Shown here: positions 20,119 to 30,160 of the stretch, piece after piece
Layout: the number at the start of each line of letters is the position of its first letter
How positions within the stretch are numbered: position 1 is the stretch's first letter
Assembly (NCBI GenBank): GCA_030682135.1
Contig: JAUXQT010000053.1
Location: 108,832-172,831 of the forward strand
From: Nitrospirota bacterium
Lineage (GTDB): Bacteria > Nitrospirota > Nitrospiria > Nitrospirales > Nitrospiraceae
Length of the DNA stretch: 64,000 nt
Reading direction: 5' to 3'
Notes under the pieces: model-generated
Told to the model about the DNA's origin: nothing
What the model saw: the letters and a program-made list of their open reading frames with translations, nothing else
The model's database searches: none
Program-made: the position numbers and the translations under genes

Positions 20119-21753
20119 ATGCGTGTATTTCTGATTCATGTGCGCGATCCGCAGTTCTACGCCCTCCCGGCGAAAACCAGAGCGAAAAACGGCCGTATCA
20201 GAGTCATGGGTTTTCCGCCCATCGGCATCATGTCGCTTTCGTCGGTGCTCAAACAGGCAGGCCACGAATGTGTGATGTTCGATCAGGCGAATCCCGATAC
20301 GCCGAACGAGGTCATCCTCGAAGAAATCAACCGGCAGCAGCCTGATCTGGTCGGCCTCAGTTTTCTCAGTACCACCAGTTATCCCTACGCGAAGATCTTA
20401 GCCCGTCAGATTCGTGCCACCAACCAGAAGGTCAAGCTGGCCTTCGGTGGAGTCTTTGCGAGCTTGAATGCCTCATTGGTCAAATTACAGTGCCCTGAAG
20501 TGGATTTTGTCTGTCGAGGCGACGGTGAACAGTTGCTCCTCGACCTCCTTGAAAAGTTCGATGATCCCGCTTCGGTCGCCGGGTTGACCTGGGCTAAGGA
20601 TGGCCAGGTCGTGCAGAACCCAGGACGACCGATGGAGCGCCATCTCGATCAATGGCCTTTCCCGGACCGCGAAGGCCTTCCGCTCGACTTTGTGGAATCG
20701 ATGCCGCTCGATGTGCCGGCGGTGCTGTCGATGGAGCGCTTTACGACGATGCAAACGTCGCGCGGTTGCCCCTGGCCCTGCGTGTTCTGTGACATTCCAA
20801 TTTTTAACGAAGGCAAGTGGCGCGCGAGGACAGCCGCTCATGTGGTGCGCGAGCTGAAGTACCTCGAAGAATGCGGCTACGGGTCCGTCTATTTCGTCGA
20901 CGACCATTTCCTTCTGCAGCCCAAGCGCATCGAGGCGATTTGCCAAGGCGTGATGGACGAGAAGCTCACGATTCAGTGGGGCATCGAAGGACGGGTGGAC
21001 TCCGTCGCGCAGCATTTGTTCCCCGCCATGGCCAAGGCCCATTGCCGGACGGTGATGTTCGGGATTGAAAGCGGGAGCCAAAAGATCCTCGATCGTCTGA
21101 AGAAAGAACAGACGTTGGAGGAAGTGGCGACTGCGGTGAAGAATGCCAAGCAGGCCGGCATTGAAATCGTACATGGTTTTTTCACCGTGGGTAATCCCGA
21201 TGAAACGGTTGAAGATATGAACGCCACGTTCGATCTGGCGTCCAAGCTGCCGCTCGACACCTTCGGCTTCAATCGGCTCTGTGTGTACCGCGGGACTCCG
21301 CTCTGGCAGGAATATGTGAAGCGCGGCTTGGTCAGCGAAACCACCGATTGGTACAAGTATTTCAAGTGCTCGGAGATCGATCCGACCTGCTTGCCTGGCG
21401 AAGTGATCAACGAGGTCCGTCGTCAGGGACTCAAGCGGCTCTTCATCTATAAGCTTCTGCACTATCCTCTGCAGACCGCCAGATTGCTGCGGCGGTTCCT
21501 TCGCTTCATGCCGGCGCGCGATGTAGGCTACCTGATCATCAAGCCGTTCCTAGGCCAGAAGAAGGGCGCCACGAAGGCGGAGGTGCTTTCTCGGGCGGTC
21601 GAGCATGGCGAGATGAAGGATGCGGCGGCACAGATGACTCAGATGACGGACGAAGTGCTTCAGCATGTAATGGAAGAGTCCCGGCTGGAGCGGCTACGCA
21701 TTCAGCAGGAAGCGGAAGGGTCGCGAGAGTTGCCGATGGTCCACAGCCGCTAA
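20119..21753 (+). CDS. B12-binding-domain radical SAM protein
   Basis: N-terminal B12-binding-like fold; SRGCPWPCVFCDIPIF (CX3CX2C); FGIESGSQKILDRLKK. Confidence 0.88.
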   Translation: MRVFLIHVRDPQFYALPAKTRAKNGRIRVMGFPPIGIMSLSSVLKQAGHECVMFDQANPDTPNEVILEEINRQQPDLVGLSFLSTTSYPYAKILARQIRATNQKVKLAFGGVFASLNASLVKLQCPEVDFVCRGDGEQLLLDLLEKFDDPASVAGLTWAKDGQVVQNPGRPMERHLDQWPFPDREGLPLDFVESMPLDVPAVLSMERFTTMQTSRGCPWPCVFCDIPIFNEGKWRARTAAHVVRELKYLEECGYGSVYFVDDHFLLQPKRIEAICQGVMDEKLTIQWGIEGRVDSVAQHLFPAMAKAHCRTVMFGIESGSQKILDRLKKEQTLEEVATAVKNAKQAGIEIVHGFFTVGNPDETVEDMNATFDLASKLPLDTFGFNRLCVYRGTPLWQEYVKRGLVSETTDWYKYFKCSEIDPTCLPGEVINEVRRQGLKRLFIYKLLHYPLQTARLLRRFLRFMPARDVGYLIIKPFLGQKKGATKAEVLSRAVEHGEMKDAAAQMTQMTDEVLQHVMEESRLERLRIQQEAEGSRELPMVHSR

Positions 21754-21756
21754 CGC

Positions 21757-21880
21757 AGGATGCTGAACACGTCCGCCAGCATCGTTCTCGGCTCGCAAGA
21801 ATCCTCAACGTACCCCTGAGGGTACGCCTCCGGTTCTTGCTCTGCCTGCGGCCTTGCTGGACGAACGTGTTGAGCATCCT
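21757..21880. repeat. ~120-bp palindromic intergenic element (family II, copy 1)
   Basis: AGGATGCTGAACACGTCCGCCAGCATCGTTCTCG...CAACGTACC..GGGTACGCCTC...GCGGCCTTGCTGGACG..TTGAGCATCCT; shared with 41524-41643. Confidence 0.85.
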
Positions 21881-21897
21881 GGAAGTCAGTTCTCTTG

Positions 21898-22866
21898 CTA
21901 GACTGCAATTCCCCAGATCTGTTTCGCCGCCAACCCAATCGCATAACTGACGCTCACCGCGACGGTGATGATCACGAGGTTCAGCAGGATCCGGCGTTTC
22001 ATCTCCATCCCAGACAAGAACGCGAGAATCGACGACACGAGGATGACCATGGTTCCCGCCGTCAAGACGGACACCAGTGCGTCCTTCGCGCCGAAGAGTA
22101 CGGGGAGCACCGGAACCAAGGCGCCGATGACATAGGCTCCGCCGACAAATAGGGCCGACTTCAACGGCTGTTCCTGCATCTCCGCCGAGCCGTTCTCTTC
22201 TCCAAGAAATCGCTTTTTTGCCGCTTCCATCGCCCGCACTTCTTTTTCGGAGTTCAGCGCGAGAAACGCCCCGGCTCCCATCGACAATGCGCCGGCCACT
22301 GCGGTGGTCGAGGCGGCGATCAAGACGGTGACGGCGTCGCCAAAGGCGCCGAAGAACCCGCTCACGGCTCCAAGAATTTCCACCAGCCCGTCATTGAGGC
22401 CCAGGAAGATATTGCGAATCTTTTCTGGATTGATTTTTCGCTCGGTCAGTTTCGTGACGAGCACATCTTCATGTTTGAACTCATCTTGCAGGATCCCCTT
22501 GAGGGCTTCGCCCAGTGGTTGATCCTGATAGGAATTCCAGAGGGCGAGATATTTTCTGACTCCGTAGACTTCGATGGCTTCCAAAACAAGATGGACCGCG
22601 GTGGGCCCGAACAGGCGGCAGAGCCATATATAGCACCACAGCTTCAGCCTGCGTCCCAGGTTGAGGCGTTCCAACTTCATGTCGAAGAATTTTTGCCAGA
22701 AGGCCAGGTGCCTGGTTTCGATCAGCACTAATTCATCCAATGTATTTCTGGCATCTGCCTCCGTCGAAATATCCCGCAGTGCTTTGTAGAGCGAAAGGTC
22801 GAAGAGCTCATCCAGGATGAGCAGCCGTGCGAGCCTGGGGTCGTCGCGGTGAGCGGTAGGGATCAT
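21898..22866 (-). CDS. Ferritin-like / VIT1 (CCC1) fusion membrane protein (MbfA-like)
   Basis: N-terminal helical region with E...ETRH and DEFKHED; C-terminal IFLGLNDGLVEILGAVSGFFGAF...GALSMGAGAFLALNSEKEV VIT1-like. Confidence 0.8.
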   Translation of the reverse strand: MIPTAHRDDPRLARLLILDELFDLSLYKALRDISTEADARNTLDELVLIETRHLAFWQKFFDMKLERLNLGRRLKLWCYIWLCRLFGPTAVHLVLEAIEVYGVRKYLALWNSYQDQPLGEALKGILQDEFKHEDVLVTKLTERKINPEKIRNIFLGLNDGLVEILGAVSGFFGAFGDAVTVLIAASTTAVAGALSMGAGAFLALNSEKEVRAMEAAKKRFLGEENGSAEMQEQPLKSALFVGGAYVIGALVPVLPVLFGAKDALVSVLTAGTMVILVSSILAFLSGMEMKRRILLNLVIITVAVSVSYAIGLAAKQIWGIAV

Positions 22867-23096
22867 GCCATTCCAACGGCTTGGATTCGTTGAAAGATCT
22901 GCTGATGGTCGGGCCGATTATAGCAGAGATCCATCTGGTTCTCCCCCTTAAACTCCAGCCGCCTGGCGTTGTTTAGGGCCGATGTCCTGAGAGCGATCGA
23001 GGGCCTGCTATACTTCGGAAGGACTCGTTCCTCCTCATTCCTCTCGGTCGTACATGGATAGATCATGAGCCGGACGTATGAAAGGTCACTGACGAC

Positions 23097-23420
23097 ATGA
23101 CGCAGAAGCGTGAATTCTTCAGAGTTGCGATCGAACGGAATGGCCAGATCAGTCGAGGGTCCGAGGTTGTTCCATGCGAAGTGCTCGACCTGACGGAAAA
23201 GGGATTTCAGATCCGCACGGACCTCGCTAGTGTAATTGGAGACAGGCTTGAACTTGAGTTCCAGCTGACCAAGGGAGCTCCGGTCCACTGCACGGTCGAG
23301 ATTACGTACGCGGCGGCGCCTCAATTCGGCGCCCGCATCACCGGCATTTCTCCCGCGCACCAACTTTGCCTCACTCAGTTCATCGAGCAATTGAACGTGC
23401 TTAACCTCACTGGGTTCTAA
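23097..23420 (+). CDS. PilZ domain protein
   Basis: KREFFRVAIERNGQISRG...VLDLTEKGFQIRTD, PilZ-like RxxxR and D/NxSxxG-type region. Confidence 0.75.
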   Translation: MTQKREFFRVAIERNGQISRGSEVVPCEVLDLTEKGFQIRTDLASVIGDRLELEFQLTKGAPVHCTVEITYAAAPQFGARITGISPAHQLCLTQFIEQLNVLNLTGF

Positions 23421-23423
23421 TTC

Positions 23424-24416
23424 ATGACGACACGTTCCGAGGAATCGAACGGTTCGTCAGGGGAGTCGCCGAGCCTTCAACCATTCTTCTATCTTCTCAG
23501 TGCCGTCCTTCTCCTCAGCACGGTACCGACCGTCACGAAGTTTGTCTTCACACATAGTACGGTGGATCCGCTGGGCATGGCCCTGATTAGAGTGATGATC
23601 GGCTTCGCCTTTTTACTCGCGATTACCCTCGCGCAAGACCGGAGAGGGCTGAGTGGGTTGACCGCGGGGGATCTGTTCAAATTGACGCTCTTGGGAGCGC
23701 TCGGGGTTGGGTCCTACGTGATTGCGGCCTGGGGCCTACGCCTCACCAGCGTCACCCATTACATTGTGATCTACAGTCTGCTCTCACCGATCACGGCGCT
23801 TTTCAGCGTGGTCCTGCAAAAGAGCCAGAGCAGCCCGCTCAAGATTGCCGGTATTGTGACGTCTCTGGTTGGTGGCGGGATTGCGATGTCTGAGAAATTG
23901 TCAAACTTTCAAACCAATTTTGGATTTGGCGATTTCTTGATTCTTATCTTCACGATCATGATGGCCGCGCACCTGGTGGGGAGTGCCGACATCGTGAAAC
24001 GCTTCGGGGCGATGACCGCCAATACGGTCATGTTCGGCAGCAGTGCGTTGCTGCTGGCGGTCGCGGCGTTGGTTTGGGGGCATCTGCCGACCGACGATCT
24101 GTCGATGCCGATCGCTTCCTCCGTGCTGTATATCGGAGTGGCTACGGCCTCCGTCTTCCTCTTGCGCTATCGCGCGCTCCAAACCATTTCCCCTGCGACA
24201 GTTGCGGTGTACCAGAACCTGACCCCTGTCTGTGCGATTCTGTTTGCCTGCTTCTTTTTGGGCGAACCGTTCCAGCTTCATGCGGTGGTGGGTGGTGCGA
24301 TCATTCTCTTCGGCGCCGAATTGGTTCGCCAGGCCAGTCAACCTCAATTGGGCACCAGCTATCTCTGGGCGAAGCGTCGCTTCGGCAGCTTGGCTGGTTA
24401 CCGCATGTCCGCTTAA
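23424..24416 (+). CDS. EamA/DMT-family transporter
   Basis: Multi-TM protein; repeated EamA-like halves, C-terminal AVYQNLTPVCAILFACFFLGEPFQLHAVVGGAIILFGAEL. Confidence 0.85.
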   Translation: MTTRSEESNGSSGESPSLQPFFYLLSAVLLLSTVPTVTKFVFTHSTVDPLGMALIRVMIGFAFLLAITLAQDRRGLSGLTAGDLFKLTLLGALGVGSYVIAAWGLRLTSVTHYIVIYSLLSPITALFSVVLQKSQSSPLKIAGIVTSLVGGGIAMSEKLSNFQTNFGFGDFLILIFTIMMAAHLVGSADIVKRFGAMTANTVMFGSSALLLAVAALVWGHLPTDDLSMPIASSVLYIGVATASVFLLRYRALQTISPATVAVYQNLTPVCAILFACFFLGEPFQLHAVVGGAIILFGAELVRQASQPQLGTSYLWAKRRFGSLAGYRMSA

Positions 24417-24474
24417 TCAGGTTCGCCTCTACGCCTCCAGACACGCGTCTTCCCATCCTTGCGGCCGGCAGCGA

Positions 24475-25152
24475 TCACAGCGCCTTGGTTGGACGCTCCA
24501 GATGATGCCGTTGCTCGGCAGAACGAAGTCGAATCTTGAAAATCACCCGGCGGCTTTTCTCGCGATTGACGATTGCCGTCGCATCATAGATCAGATCTTG
24601 TCTGCCGCGTCCGGTCGCCGACGTGATTTCTTGAAAACATTGATAGGCTGATGGCTCTTTGGTCTGAATGATCTCCATCCCCTTCACCATGACAGCCAGC
24701 GAGCGCTCCTGACTCAACTTGAGATTCAAGGCATCGCTGCCGTGATCATCGGTATGGCCTTCGATGGCAAGCGAGTCGATCTTGTCGCGCAGCGGCCCGC
24801 ACAAGGCTCCGACATAGAAGGGGAGGGCCTCTGCGAGAAACTCATCCGCAGTCGGGGACAACGCGCTTTTTCCAAACTCAAACGTCAGCTTGTTTTCCGG
24901 GACGACAATCAGGAGCGCGAGCGGGTCGCGGGGGTCCGCATCGAGCGAGAGCCCCAAGCGCTGGATATGGTCTTGTAGCGCCGTCTGCACGTCCTCTCTA
25001 TTGCCTTGGAGTTCAGACTGCGCGGCGGAGGAGGTCTTGGTCATCTGTGCCGCGAAGAGCAGGATGAACACGACTGCGAGCGAGGTCATGAGATCGGTGA
25101 TGCCGATGGTGGTGTGAGAGGCGCCGGCTCCCTGTGCGGTTGTGCGCATCAT
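24475..25152 (-). CDS. MotB/OmpA-like membrane protein (ZorB-like)
   Basis: N-terminal TM with Asp GITDLMTSLAVVFILLFAAQM; OmpA region FEFGKSALSP...LAIEGHTDDHGSDALNLKLSQERS. Confidence 0.78.
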   Translation of the reverse strand: MMRTTAQGAGASHTTIGITDLMTSLAVVFILLFAAQMTKTSSAAQSELQGNREDVQTALQDHIQRLGLSLDADPRDPLALLIVVPENKLTFEFGKSALSPTADEFLAEALPFYVGALCGPLRDKIDSLAIEGHTDDHGSDALNLKLSQERSLAVMVKGMEIIQTKEPSAYQCFQEITSATGRGRQDLIYDATAIVNREKSRRVIFKIRLRSAEQRHHLERPTKAL

Positions 25153-26369
25153 TCGGCAGGCCCTTGCGTGGACACCAGCGTTCGTTTCGGCCAGAACCGG
25201 CTGCCTTCGGAGCGTCCGCTGCCGGACGCGGTTCGCTGCTCGGCAAGCTGGTCTGTCAGGCGGCTCATGAGATCGTCAAGGGTTATGGTTGCCTGCGCCT
25301 GCTGGTTGTGCATCGTCTTGAGAAGCGTCGTGAGCTCATGAATCGAGTCGTTCAGGGTGCTCATGGGCGCCGTGAATTCTTCACGGATTACGCGTGGGAG
25401 TTCGGTCGTCATGCGGCGTCCGGTTGCCTGCTCCTCTTGTTTCAATTTCGTAAAGGATCGAACTGCCGATGTCAGCTCGGCAAGAGGAGCCGTCAGGCTG
25501 TCTGTGGCCATCCCTCCGATACGTTCCCTCGGTTCTCCTCCGGCAGTCTGCAGGCCTTTCCCCTGCGCCTGATGCGTCGGGGTGAGTTGTTCAAGCATCT
25601 GCTCCATGGTTTTTCGGGGAAAGAGTTTGTCGATGAGGCTGAGGAACGAATGATGTGCGTTCATCAGCCGGAAGACCATCGGTTTTTCGATGAGCGTGAA
25701 GAGATTGGCGGCGATGAGTCCGACGATGGACGTGAGGAATTTTCCAGCCAATCCGTTGATGAGCCCTTGAATGCCGACAATCTCTTGCCCCTCCGCGTGA
25801 AGTTTGCTGAGACCGATAAATAAGGCGAGGAACGTCAGCAGCAAGCCGATTCCCGTCACCAGGGAAGGCAGTTGGCTGTAGAAGGCCAGATTGACGCGAT
25901 GGCTCAGTAGCGTGTCCTGCGTGAAGATATCTTCCGCGCGGCGGGTGCTGAAAATGCGCGGTTCCACGAACCAGGGGACATGCTCCAGGATCAGCGTTTT
26001 TCGGAATTGCGCCCAGGGCTGCCGAAACATGGGCTCTTGCTGCATGGCCGTTTCGAGGGTGCTCAGGTCATCGCAGTCAATCCGTTTGGGCGCCGATGTG
26101 GGTTGTCCGGCTGGGGCCGTGAGTCCCACCAGCGCACGACTCGTGAAGCGCTCACGATCCACGTCTCCACGCTCATTTGCCAGGGTTGTCAGCATCGGCC
26201 GTACTCGATCAAACGGCCGCTGTGCGCCGGATACTTCCCTGTGTAGCCGCAGGACCTGCCAAAGGAAGAAGAGCACGATCCCGAACGACCCAAGCCAGCT
26301 CAACATCGGGCTTTGGGGCCCTCCGAAGAAGGAGGCATCACGACACAAAAACTCCCACAGACTAGTCAT
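25149..26369 (-). CDS. MotA/TolQ/ExbB-like proton-channel protein (ZorA-like)
   Basis: LPSLVTGIGLLLTFLALFIGLSKL...GIQGLINGLAGKFLTSIVGLIAANLFTLIEK; long coiled C-terminal tail; start placed at MTSLWEF; ATGA overlap with 24475-25152. Confidence 0.75.
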   Translation of the reverse strand: MTSLWEFLCRDASFFGGPQSPMLSWLGSFGIVLFFLWQVLRLHREVSGAQRPFDRVRPMLTTLANERGDVDRERFTSRALVGLTAPAGQPTSAPKRIDCDDLSTLETAMQQEPMFRQPWAQFRKTLILEHVPWFVEPRIFSTRRAEDIFTQDTLLSHRVNLAFYSQLPSLVTGIGLLLTFLALFIGLSKLHAEGQEIVGIQGLINGLAGKFLTSIVGLIAANLFTLIEKPMVFRLMNAHHSFLSLIDKLFPRKTMEQMLEQLTPTHQAQGKGLQTAGGEPRERIGGMATDSLTAPLAELTSAVRSFTKLKQEEQATGRRMTTELPRVIREEFTAPMSTLNDSIHELTTLLKTMHNQQAQATITLDDLMSRLTDQLAEQRTASGSGRSEGSRFWPKRTLVSTQGPAE

Positions 26370-26743
26370 GCTGATTATTGCATCCTTAGTTCGTGCACGA
26401 TGGAATCCTGTACGATTGAATCTCAGGCAAAGGCTTCTCAATTTCCGTGCCGCGCACCAGAGAGGAAGAATCTCTCGAATTTCCCTCAATTTGTTTGCTG
26501 CGTGGAATCTGAATATCGGTTGCCGGGCAAAGAATGCCGGTGATGCCGGCACATTTCGCCTCTAGGAGCCAGAATGACCCGGCTGGTTATTTGTCATAAT
26601 ATGGAGAACGGGGGGACCTTGACAAAATACCTGTATTGACGTACTCCCACTCTCTAGTCAGTAACTTACGATCCGCAATGCTCCGGACCTGAGCGGGGAA
26701 GGATCTCATCCGCGAGGGGAAAACTGCGTCCGGCTCGCTCATC

Positions 26744-29700
26744 GTGTCTTTTCCTCTTTTCGGGACAGACGCCTCTCATTTTTTGCGGGGCTGCCGGGCT
26801 ATGGCAGGGCATGTTCTTATGTCCATGACACAGATACCGATGAACCAGCGTCGATCGATCTCCCTCGCCATTGCCCTTGGAGCGGCGGCGGCCTATGAGC
26901 TGGCATTCGCGCCTCTGTACCAGATAGCGGGCGACGTCGTGGCCGCATTCACCGTGATACCGGTGGCCGTGGTCGGATGGCTGTTGGGGGCTCGTGCTGG
27001 CCTTATTGCCGGACTGCTCGGGAGTTCGCTGAATATCCTGAACTTCACTCTGGTGGGGCAGATCGGGTGGGAGGTTGTGATTGGACGGTGGCCGGCCGTT
27101 CTTGTGAGCCTCGCGGTTGGGGGGATGGCTGGCTGGGCAGGTAAACGTGCCGCCCGTGCCACACGAGAGTTTCGTGAGGCGAATCAAGAGCGGGACAAGT
27201 TTTTCGACCTCTCCATGGACCTTCTTTGCATCGCGGGAACCAACGGCTATTTCAAACGGCTCAATCCAGCATGGGAACGAGCGCTGGGGTTCAGTCGAGA
27301 AGAATTGTGTTCTAAACCCTTTATCGAGTTCATTCATCCCGATGACCGTTCTCGCACGCAAGAGGTCATGGAGAAGCTGTCGCGCGGGGAGCCGGCCATC
27401 AACTTCGAAAATCGATATCGGTGCCATGACGGATCCTATCGATGGCTGACCTGGAATACTCCGGCTCCGGAACAGGAGCCGCCGATGTTTTATGCGGCAG
27501 CACGCGACATTACAGAGCGCAAACTGGTAGAGGAGGCTCTGCGCGAGAGCGAGGAGCGTTACCGGCTCCTCACTGACGCCACGTTCGATGGCATCGCCAT
27601 CCACGATCAAGGGATCATGATCGAAGCCAGTTCAGGTTTGGAACGGATGTTCGGGTATGGTCCGGGAGAACTCATTGGGAAGCATGTGCTGGACCTTGTA
27701 GCCGACGAATCCCGCGAGATGGTCATCGCCAATATGAAGCAGGGAGGGCAAGGTCCGTACGAATCCGTGGGACGGCGTAAAGACGGCTCGATATTCTATG
27801 GAGAAGTCGTCGTCAAACCCTACCGGTATAAGGGGCGGGATCTCCGCCTCGTGGCGGGCCGCGACATTACAGAGCGCAAGCAGATGGAACAGGCGCTGCG
27901 GCAGGCGAACGATGAGTTGGAAGAGCGGGTGGCTCAGCGAACGAAAGAACTCCTGGCGGCGAATGACGCCCTTTGCCACGCTCGGGCATGGCAGCGCGAC
28001 TTGATCGAAGCGATTCCGGGGATTGTGTGGGAGTGCAATGCGCGAACCTGGCGGTTTTCGTTCGTCAACCACCAGGCCGAACTGGTGCTCGGCTATCCCG
28101 TGCAGCGCTGGCTCGATGAGCCGGGCTTTTGGCAAACTCACATACACCGGGACGATCGAGACTGGGTCATCGGGTATTGCCTCGCATCTTTACGGGACAC
28201 ACGCAAATACTCGTTCGAATACCGGATGATTGCAGCCGATGGACGAACCGTGTGGCTCCAGGACATTGTGACGGTAGAGAACGCCGAGCAGGGCCCGGCA
28301 ATTCTGCGGGGCATCATGTTGGACATCACCGAGCGTAAGCGGGCGGAGGAGGCATTGCGGGAAAGCGAAGCGCGCTTCCGGAGTCTGTTCGAGGAGGTGC
28401 CGATCGCGTATCAATCGCTGGACATCGAGGGGCGGTACCTCGATGCCAACAAGGGGCTGTGCACATTGCTCGGATACTCCTCTGCTGAGCTTCTGGGTAA
28501 GCCGTTCGATGACTTTTGGCCCACTGACGCGCGGCAGTTCTTTCCTGATGAACTCAGTCGCTTCATGCGGAACGGCGGCGAGACGAAGCATATCAGGCTC
28601 AGGAGAAAGGACGGGAAGGAAATCGCCGTCATCCTGAACGGCCGTGTCCAGCGCGACCTGAAGGGGAACTTTGTGAGGGCGCACTGTATCCTGACCGATA
28701 TCACAGATCAAAAATTGATCGAGGAGAACTTGCGCCGCTCGAAGATCTTCATCGACTCCGTGCTTGAAAATCTCCCCAGCATGATTTTCGTGAAGGATGC
28801 GAAGGACCTTCGTTTTTTTCGCTTCAATAAGGCGGGGGAGGAGTTGTTGGGGTACCGACGGGATGAACTCTTGGGCAAGAACGACTACGACATCTTTCCG
28901 AAAGAGGAAGCCGACTTTTTCATAACCAAGGATCGGGAAGTCCTGCGAAGCGGCTGTCTGTTGGATATTGCTGAAGAGCCCATTCAGACCAGAGGAAACG
29001 GACTGCGGTTTCTCCACACGAAGAAGATTCCAATATGCGGCACCGATGGCGCGCCGCAATATCTATTGGGCATCTCGGAGGATATCACCGATCGCAAGCA
29101 GGCGGAGGAAGCTCTTCAGCAGAACGAAGCTCGACTAAATGTCGCCCAGCGCATCGCGCATATTGGAAGCTGGGATCTGGACTTGGTCGAGAATGTACTC
29201 ACGTGGTCCGATGAAAATTATCGTATCTTCGAGATCGACCCCGTGCATTTTAGAGCTTCCTATGCGGCTTTCCTTGAGCTGGTGCACCCTGCTGACCGCC
29301 AATTTGTCAACGAGTCGTATACTGAATCGGTCGCCAACAGGACTTGTTATAATATCGAGCACCGGCTGCTTATGTCCGACGGGCGGGTTAAGTTCATTCA
29401 CGAGCAATGCGAGACGTTTTACGCGCCGGATGGCCGCCCAACTCGCTCGATCGGTACGACTCAAGACATCACCGATCGCAAACAGGCGGAGGAGGCCTTG
29501 CGAAAGAGCGAAGAGCAGCTTCGCAAGGTGCTCGAAGAGCGGGAGCAGCTTTCCCAGGACCTCCACGATAATATCATTCAATCCATCTATGCGATTGGCA
29601 TGAGTCTTGAGGAATGTCGCTATCTCTTTCAGGAAGACTATCAGGCAGCTGACAAGAAGCTGGAGCATGCGGTCGCCAGCTTAAACAGGGTCATTTCAGA

Positions 29701-30160
29701 TGTGCGAATCTATATCGTGTGGGATAAACATGACGAGATCAATGGACAACAGTTCTGTGCAAAGCTGGCTGAGCTGGCGGTAACCATGGAGAGTATGCAG
29801 GGGATTCATTTTTCGCTCGATCTTGCTGTGGGCGCCGCGCAGCGGTTGGCTCCCCTGGGAACGTTTCATATCCTTCACATTGTGCAAGAGGCGATGAGCA
29901 ACAGCCTTCGCCACTCAAAGAGCCGAAGCGGTCACGTCTCCCTGCAGATAAAAAATGGGCGCATCTGCCTTGAGATCACCGACGAGGGTGTCGGGTTCGA
30001 TCTTGAGGGCGCTGTCGGATTGGGGCACGGGTTACAGAATATGGCTGCGCGAGCGCACAAGCTTGGCGCGAATTTTCAGATCATCTCACAGCCTGGGTCG
30101 GGAGCCAGGATTCTCGTTGAACTCCCGTTGGAGGATCAGCATGCTCGCGCAAGCAGTTAA
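26744..30160 (+). CDS. Multi-PAS sensor histidine kinase (HisKA_3/HATPase, NarL-type); true start may be 26801 or 26840
   Basis: N-terminal TM region; repeated PAS/PAC (DITERK, DITDQK, DITDRKQAEEAL); DLHDNIIQSIYAIGMSLEE phosphoacceptor; DEGVGFDLEGAVGLGHGLQNMAARA. Confidence 0.9.
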   Translation: MSFPLFGTDASHFLRGCRAMAGHVLMSMTQIPMNQRRSISLAIALGAAAAYELAFAPLYQIAGDVVAAFTVIPVAVVGWLLGARAGLIAGLLGSSLNILNFTLVGQIGWEVVIGRWPAVLVSLAVGGMAGWAGKRAARATREFREANQERDKFFDLSMDLLCIAGTNGYFKRLNPAWERALGFSREELCSKPFIEFIHPDDRSRTQEVMEKLSRGEPAINFENRYRCHDGSYRWLTWNTPAPEQEPPMFYAAARDITERKLVEEALRESEERYRLLTDATFDGIAIHDQGIMIEASSGLERMFGYGPGELIGKHVLDLVADESREMVIANMKQGGQGPYESVGRRKDGSIFYGEVVVKPYRYKGRDLRLVAGRDITERKQMEQALRQANDELEERVAQRTKELLAANDALCHARAWQRDLIEAIPGIVWECNARTWRFSFVNHQAELVLGYPVQRWLDEPGFWQTHIHRDDRDWVIGYCLASLRDTRKYSFEYRMIAADGRTVWLQDIVTVENAEQGPAILRGIMLDITERKRAEEALRESEARFRSLFEEVPIAYQSLDIEGRYLDANKGLCTLLGYSSAELLGKPFDDFWPTDARQFFPDELSRFMRNGGETKHIRLRRKDGKEIAVILNGRVQRDLKGNFVRAHCILTDITDQKLIEENLRRSKIFIDSVLENLPSMIFVKDAKDLRFFRFNKAGEELLGYRRDELLGKNDYDIFPKEEADFFITKDREVLRSGCLLDIAEEPIQTRGNGLRFLHTKKIPICGTDGAPQYLLGISEDITDRKQAEEALQQNEARLNVAQRIAHIGSWDLDLVENVLTWSDENYRIFEIDPVHFRASYAAFLELVHPADRQFVNESYTESVANRTCYNIEHRLLMSDGRVKFIHEQCETFYAPDGRPTRSIGTTQDITDRKQAEEALRKSEEQLRKVLEEREQLSQDLHDNIIQSIYAIGMSLEECRYLFQEDYQAADKKLEHAVASLNRVISDVRIYIVWDKHDEINGQQFCAKLAELAVTMESMQGIHFSLDLAVGAAQRLAPLGTFHILHIVQEAMSNSLRHSKSRSGHVSLQIKNGRICLEITDEGVGFDLEGAVGLGHGLQNMAARAHKLGANFQIISQPGSGARILVELPLEDQHARASS

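Noticed and set aside
22863-23390. 175-aa minus-strand ORF over the PilZ gene
   Set aside because: Overlaps the better supported PilZ ORF on the + strand and has no recognisable motif.
26619-26647. Possible promoter TTGACA-N17-TACTCC upstream of the PAS kinase
   Set aside because: Poor -10 match and no supporting context; too weak to call as a feature.
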